Source: Ktedonosporobacter rubrisoli (GTDB lineage Bacteria; Chloroflexota; Ktedonobacteria; Ktedonobacterales; Ktedonobacteraceae). Taken from it: a stretch of 64,000 nucleotides of DNA. The notes under the pieces were generated by a model, which was not told where the DNA came from, did no database searches, and saw only the letters and a program-made list of their open reading frames with translations. A program made the position numbers and the translations under genes. The number at the start of each line of letters is the position of its first letter. The first letter of the stretch is position 1. The stretch is from NCBI RefSeq assembly GCF_004208415.1, contig NZ_CP035758.1, positions 10,168,001 to 10,232,000 of the forward strand, given 5' to 3'. Shown here piece by piece: positions 60,252 to 64,000 of the stretch.

Positions 60252-61665
60252 AGTCGCGATTGTAGGGGCCGGCCCGGCTGGTTTAGCGGCGGCAGCAGCG
60301 GCAGGCGAGGCTGGCTGCCACGTAACGCTCATCGATAGCTATGCCCGTCCAGGTGGCCAGTATTACAAGCAGATACCGCAGGAGCTGCGAGCGCGCCGAG
60401 CGCATGCCTTGCATGTGGATTTCGCCAAAGCCGCGGAATTGATGGCGCTGATTGAGGCCAATCCTCACATTCAGGTACTCAGTGGGGCTACGGTCTGGAC
60501 TGCTCAGCGTGCTCCTTCCTCGGCTGTAACCCTCTCTCTCGATACGGCTGAAGGCTATAGAGAGCTGCAAACTGACTATGTAATTCTTGCTCTAGGAGCC
60601 TATGATCGCGTTCTGCCTTTTCCAGGCTGGGATCTGCCGGGCGTGATGACTGCAGGGGCTGCTCAGACGCTCACCAAGAGCCAGCGCATATTACCTGGAA
60701 AGCGGGTTGTACTATCTGGCTCGGGACCGTTTCTCTTGCCCGTGGCCGTTGGCTTAGCCGAGGGCGGAGCGCAAGTCGTGGGGGTCTTTGAGGCAACCAC
60801 GCCGCTGCAGTGGTCCCGCTATGCCTGGCAGGTCTGGCGACATTGGGATAAGCTGCGCGAAGGGGCCTCTTATCTCAGGCGTTTGCGCGCGCAGCGAGTC
60901 CCATTAAGCTTTGGACGAGCTGTGATAGCTGCGCATGGGGATGAGCGCGTCCAACAGGTGACCGTGGCTCGTGTGCATGCCGACTGGAGTCCTGTTGCCG
61001 GGAGCGAGGAAGTGCTCGATGTGGATGCCGTCTGTGTTGGCTATGGCTTTCTGCCATCTTTAGAGTTGCCAACGCTGCTCGGCTGTGCAACGCGCTACGA
61101 TCCTCTGCAGGCCACGTTTGTAGTAGAGCACGATGCAAGTATGCAAAGCAGCCAGCCGGGCATCTATGTGGCTGGCGAGATAACGGGAATTGGCGGCTCG
61201 GCTGTAGCGCTGGCTCAAGGTGCGCTGGCAGGCCTGGCTGTGGCTGAGCAAGCGGGAAGGCTGAGCAAGGATGAGATTCGTGAAAAGCTGACTTGCTATC
61301 GCAGGACTGTGGATCATAGCCAGCACTTCGCGGCTGTTCTCAATCAGCTTTTTGCCTTGCGACCTGGCTGGATGCGCTGGCTCAGGCCCGAGACGCTGGT
61401 TTGTCGCTGTGAAGAGGTGACATACCAGCAGATAGAGACGGCTGTGAAGAGCAATAATGCCGGCGATATAAAGACTGTGAAGTCGCTCACACGCTGCGGG
61501 ATGGGCCTTTGCCAGGGTCGTGTCTGTGGGCATACTGTGGCTGCTTTGACCGCTGCGTGGACCGGTCGCAATCCAGAGACGCTTGGCTCACTTAACAATC
61601 GTCCGATTGCGAAGCCGATCCAACTCGGTGCAGCCTGTGAAGCTGAGACATTGAGGCTGAGCTAA
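60241..61665 (+). CDS. FAD/NAD(P)-binding subunit with C-terminal [2Fe-2S] domain (HcnB/OoxA type)
   Basis: 474 residues. N-terminal FAD site VAIVGAGPAGLAAAAAAGEAG, followed by PGGQYYKQIP, then a second nucleotide-binding region (GKRVVLSGSGPFLLPVA, about 155-170). The C-terminal domain (about 385-445) has the BFD-like cysteine pattern VCRCEEVT...CGMGLCQGRVCG. This is the large second flavoprotein of opine/hydroxyproline/cyanide-forming dehydrogenases. Overlaps the small subunit by 11 bp, so translation is coupled. Its end overlaps the convergent CPBP gene by 4 bp. Confidence 0.87.
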   Translation: MKTEVAIVGAGPAGLAAAAAAGEAGCHVTLIDSYARPGGQYYKQIPQELRARRAHALHVDFAKAAELMALIEANPHIQVLSGATVWTAQRAPSSAVTLSLDTAEGYRELQTDYVILALGAYDRVLPFPGWDLPGVMTAGAAQTLTKSQRILPGKRVVLSGSGPFLLPVAVGLAEGGAQVVGVFEATTPLQWSRYAWQVWRHWDKLREGASYLRRLRAQRVPLSFGRAVIAAHGDERVQQVTVARVHADWSPVAGSEEVLDVDAVCVGYGFLPSLELPTLLGCATRYDPLQATFVVEHDASMQSSQPGIYVAGEITGIGGSAVALAQGALAGLAVAEQAGRLSKDEIREKLTCYRRTVDHSQHFAAVLNQLFALRPGWMRWLRPETLVCRCEEVTYQQIETAVKSNNAGDIKTVKSLTRCGMGLCQGRVCGHTVAALTAAWTGRNPETLGSLNNRPIAKPIQLGAACEAETLRLS

Positions 61666-62531
61666 CCCTGCTTCCTCATCCCCAGTTGGCCACGTGTCAT
61701 GAGCAACAGTAGTATTGCTGCTACTCCATAAGCGATCAAGGTTCCCAGATCTTTTCCTGAGCCTGGTGGATAGGAGAGTAGCAGCCCGGAGTTAAAGGCA
61801 TCCTGTGCTCCGTGTATCAGCATTACTATGAGCAAATTCGCTTGGGTGCGGTTGAAGACCCAGGTAATAAGGAGGGATGCAGCCGTTACGCCGAGGATAA
61901 ATGTGCAGAGCGTGAACAGACTTGTTCCTGCAGGCTCCCAGCTAGTAAAGAACATAGGCAGATGCCAGCTTCCCCACAGAATGCCTAGAATCAGTGATCC
62001 CAGGAGGGCTCCATAGCGCTGCTGTAAGCGTGGGAGAGCAAAACCCCGCCAGCCAATCTCCTCAGGAAGGCCGCTCAGAAGAATCGCAGGTATGAGCAGA
62101 GCCAGATAAGACAATAGGGCAGATCCAAGGGAGGTTACTTGAAAAGTCGGCAGAACTCCTGGTAACACCAGGGAGCCAAGAAATTTGATGAAGGGAATGC
62201 CTATCAAGGCGAAGAGATACCATTGCCAGCCCACTTGCCAGTGTATGCAGCGGCGGAGCAAGCTGTGCAAACCAGGCCTTCCCTTGCACACTGCCGTCAT
62301 GGCGATACCCGCCAGAGCCGGCCCAAGGTACACACCTGAGTAGATGGTCAGGGGCCAGGGGAGAGAGAATGGCAATAGTCCCAGGCCTCCTTTAGCAAAA
62401 ACTGAGGGAAGCCATATTAGCCAGCTACCGCCGTAAGCTAGAAGAAAGTAGAATTGAAGCGGGTGGCGCTTGACGATTGCTCGACATCTCTGCAGCAAAG
62501 GGGTGGGTGGGCATGAGGGCGTGATGTTCAT
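61662..62531 (-). CDS. CPBP-family intramembrane metalloprotease
   Basis: 289 residues, about eight membrane segments. Motif 1 is LPEEIGWRGFALPRLQQRYG (EExxxR), motif 2 LWGSWHLPMFF with the conserved His, and motif 3 MLIHGAQDAFN. The family includes Abi/Rce1-like proteases acting on prenylated or bacteriocin-related peptides. No substrate gene is adjacent. AAAGAGG precedes the ATG. Confidence 0.87.
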   Translation of the reverse strand: MNITPSCPPTPLLQRCRAIVKRHPLQFYFLLAYGGSWLIWLPSVFAKGGLGLLPFSLPWPLTIYSGVYLGPALAGIAMTAVCKGRPGLHSLLRRCIHWQVGWQWYLFALIGIPFIKFLGSLVLPGVLPTFQVTSLGSALLSYLALLIPAILLSGLPEEIGWRGFALPRLQQRYGALLGSLILGILWGSWHLPMFFTSWEPAGTSLFTLCTFILGVTAASLLITWVFNRTQANLLIVMLIHGAQDAFNSGLLLSYPPGSGKDLGTLIAYGVAAILLLLMTRGQLGMRKQG

Positions 62532-62662
62532 AAAAGGCCTCTTTCTTTTCTTGTCGTCTCTGTATCTCCATTGGAAGCATCGGGGGATATCAGAAAAGAG
62601 GAGCTTTTGCTCTGACTTAGCTATCTTCTGTAAGAAGACGGAAGCTAAACTCCTCCCTCCTG

Positions 62663-64000
62663 TCAGATTCCCAGCGTGTGGGCTGCTGTGACCTGCTGAG
62701 TATGCATAATCAGGTCAAAGGTCTGGCTCCAGGAGCTTGATCCATAGATCTGCTTTTCTATGGGTTGAGTGGGGTCAAGCGATGCAGGACCATCCAGGTA
62801 GGGATGTGGGTTCTGCAACCAGGTATGAGCTGGCTCTGGCGCCTGACGGAGATCCAGAAGGTAGGTTGTGTATCCTGTTTTCCCGAGAAGGGCATTATAA
62901 CTGCTGGGCCTGGCGGGAGGCACGGTAAACGTCCTCACTACAGGACGGGCACCTTGAGTCAGGACTGCTGCGTTCATCTCTCCTTGATTGAAGCTCTGGC
63001 CAATAGCAAGATATTGTTTGCCAAAGCGCTGCTGCAGATGTTCGCCCATCACATGGTCGTAGAATTGGGGAACATCGGTCTGTTTTCCTATATGGCTATT
63101 ATGGGCCCAAATTATCGTTTTCCCGTACATTTGATGCGCCCAGGTTGCATTATCTGCCATAGCGATATCGTGAGCATTAAAGTTATCTTTGCCCGCTTTG
63201 CTTTGAACCCTGGTATATTGGGCGATGACACGAGCATGTTGCAGTGCCAGGGCGAACTGTGTTGGCAATGAATGCAGCTCAAATTCGGTTTGATGCTCTT
63301 GGAGCAGATTGACGACGGACTGTGCCTGGCGATCGTATTGTTCCCTGACATTTTGTGGCAGTTGGGCATATTCGCTGATATTATTTCGTGCCGTCAGCGA
63401 ACGAAAATCGCTGTAGGCGTCTTCTACAGTTGGATATAGCTTGGGAAAACTATTTTGCACATACTGTGTCACTTGCGTATAAAGCCAGGATGAGGCCGCG
63501 AGATCCAGGCCAATACACCGTACTTTTTGCTGATGGCGTGGATCAGCATTATAAGCACGTAGCCATTCAAGTGTGTCAAGGACCTCCTGGGCTTTTAAGG
63601 GAAAGTACAGCATATCTTTAGGATTGCCTTTTCCATTATGTATATAATCGTTGAGCCAGAGGCCAGTTTCCCAGTCCATTTCCCAGGCCAATGTCGTAAA
63701 TCCCAAGCTGGTAACGAGAAATTCTATCAACCTTTGTTTGAGTGTAAAGAGCTCATGGCTGCCATGCGTTGCCTCTCCCAGACCGACGATGGAGGCAGGG
63801 CCAATCAAAGGGCGTAGCGCTGTGAGATCCTGAATAGGAGCCTGTGGATCAGTTGTTTTCACTGGGTGAGCCTGCTGCTTTATCCAGGAACTGATATGCT
63901 CCTCTGTTGTCATGGCTGATGAACTGCCGTTTCCGCAGGAGGCTACCCAACCATTTATACTTAGCAGCCCTGCCCCGATTGCCAGCCGTGCTAAGAGTTG
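62663..64000 (-). CDS. Erythromycin-esterase-like lipoprotein, 5' end off window
   Basis: The conserved domain starts near 63913 but the frame is open to the right edge: LAIGAGLLSINGWVAS-C-GNGSSSA precedes it, which is a lipoprotein signal peptide with a lipobox Cys at about 63940. At least 445 residues are visible. Domain motifs: VGLGEATHGSHELFTLKQRLIEF (catalytic His region), LAWEMDWETGLWLNDYI (Glu), VRCIGLDL and IIWAHNSHIGKQ. EreA/EreB hydrolyse the macrolide lactone; many relatives are not resistance enzymes. Being surface-attached, it differs from the cytoplasmic Ere proteins. The start codon lies beyond 64000. Confidence 0.85.
   Translation of the reverse strand, partial: QLLARLAIGAGLLSINGWVASCGNGSSSAMTTEEHISSWIKQQAHPVKTTDPQAPIQDLTALRPLIGPASIVGLGEATHGSHELFTLKQRLIEFLVTSLGFTTLAWEMDWETGLWLNDYIHNGKGNPKDMLYFPLKAQEVLDTLEWLRAYNADPRHQQKVRCIGLDLAASSWLYTQVTQYVQNSFPKLYPTVEDAYSDFRSLTARNNISEYAQLPQNVREQYDRQAQSVVNLLQEHQTEFELHSLPTQFALALQHARVIAQYTRVQSKAGKDNFNAHDIAMADNATWAHQMYGKTIIWAHNSHIGKQTDVPQFYDHVMGEHLQQRFGKQYLAIGQSFNQGEMNAAVLTQGARPVVRTFTVPPARPSSYNALLGKTGYTTYLLDLRQAPEPAHTWLQNPHPYLDGPASLDPTQPIEKQIYGSSSWSQTFDLIMHTQQVTAAHTLGI

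Noticed and set aside
1..64000. CRISPR arrays or prophage
   Set aside because: No regularly spaced short repeats, cas genes, integrases or phage structural genes were seen on either strand.

Overview
The window looks like chromosomal DNA from a member of the Chloroflexota, most likely class Ktedonobacteria. I infer this from the mix of an AdoCbl-dependent class II ribonucleotide reductase split by inteins, a leucine-degradation acyl-CoA carboxylase set, a 'TFGTG'-type S41 protease, a CtaG-type oxidase assembly factor, many GTG/TTG starts, and large NACHT/HEAT and kinase/WD40 proteins. Base composition is moderate (roughly 50-55% GC by eye). I found no phage, plasmid, complete insertion sequence or CRISPR array.

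Layout. 1-3559 (-): class II ribonucleotide reductase with three inteins, running off the left edge, behind a promoter with two NrdR-type boxes. 3839-7862 (+): cinA, an NRAMP-related (probably Mg2+) transporter with a long leader, and an M50 membrane protease. 7914-14546 (-): 3-hydroxyisobutyrate-dehydrogenase-like enzyme, biotin-dependent acyl-CoA carboxylase alpha subunit, enoyl-CoA hydratase, CorA-like protein and carboxylase beta subunit. With the HMG-CoA lyase at 18081 this gives most of the leucine degradation route. 15003-19007 (+): tRNA-Gln, glmU, a CNNM/CorC-type CBS protein, HMG-CoA lyase. 19024-22828 (-): a membrane protein, an S41 protease lacking the usual catalytic lysine, and infC, which starts with ATT. 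23020-25435: a TPR gene bracketed by a 77-bp direct repeat, and a small secreted I36-like protein. 25702-35919: MgtC-like protein, RNase P RNA, glycerate kinase, CtaG, Aat, a flippase with a small membrane partner, a membrane-anchored family 3 glycosidase and an unknown protein.

36092-42217 (-) is a compact sugar uptake and catabolism operon (binding protein, two permeases, two TIM-barrel isomerases, one Gfo/Idh/MocA dehydrogenase, no ATPase gene), with a divergent XRE-TPR regulator at 42687. 44883-52218 (+) is a two-gene operon: a 1770-residue membrane-anchored NACHT NTPase with a long HEAT array and C-terminal coiled coil, then a Ser/Thr kinase with WD40-like repeats. It is the best candidate for an uncharacterised system here. 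Next come trpB2, a small coiled-coil gene interrupted by a prfB-like +1 frameshift site, an arginase-family enzyme, and truncated remnants of an efeO-efeB locus.

55891-61665 (+) encodes a hydroxyproline catabolic operon: a GntR/FCD regulator with a duplicated operator and an apparently leaderless start, a flavin dehydrogenase, a proline racemase/hydroxyproline epimerase, a DapA-family deaminase, and two further dehydrogenase subunits (2Fe-2S protein and pyridine-nucleotide-disulfide-type flavoprotein). The window ends with a CPBP membrane protease and an erythromycin-esterase-like lipoprotein whose start lies beyond the right edge.
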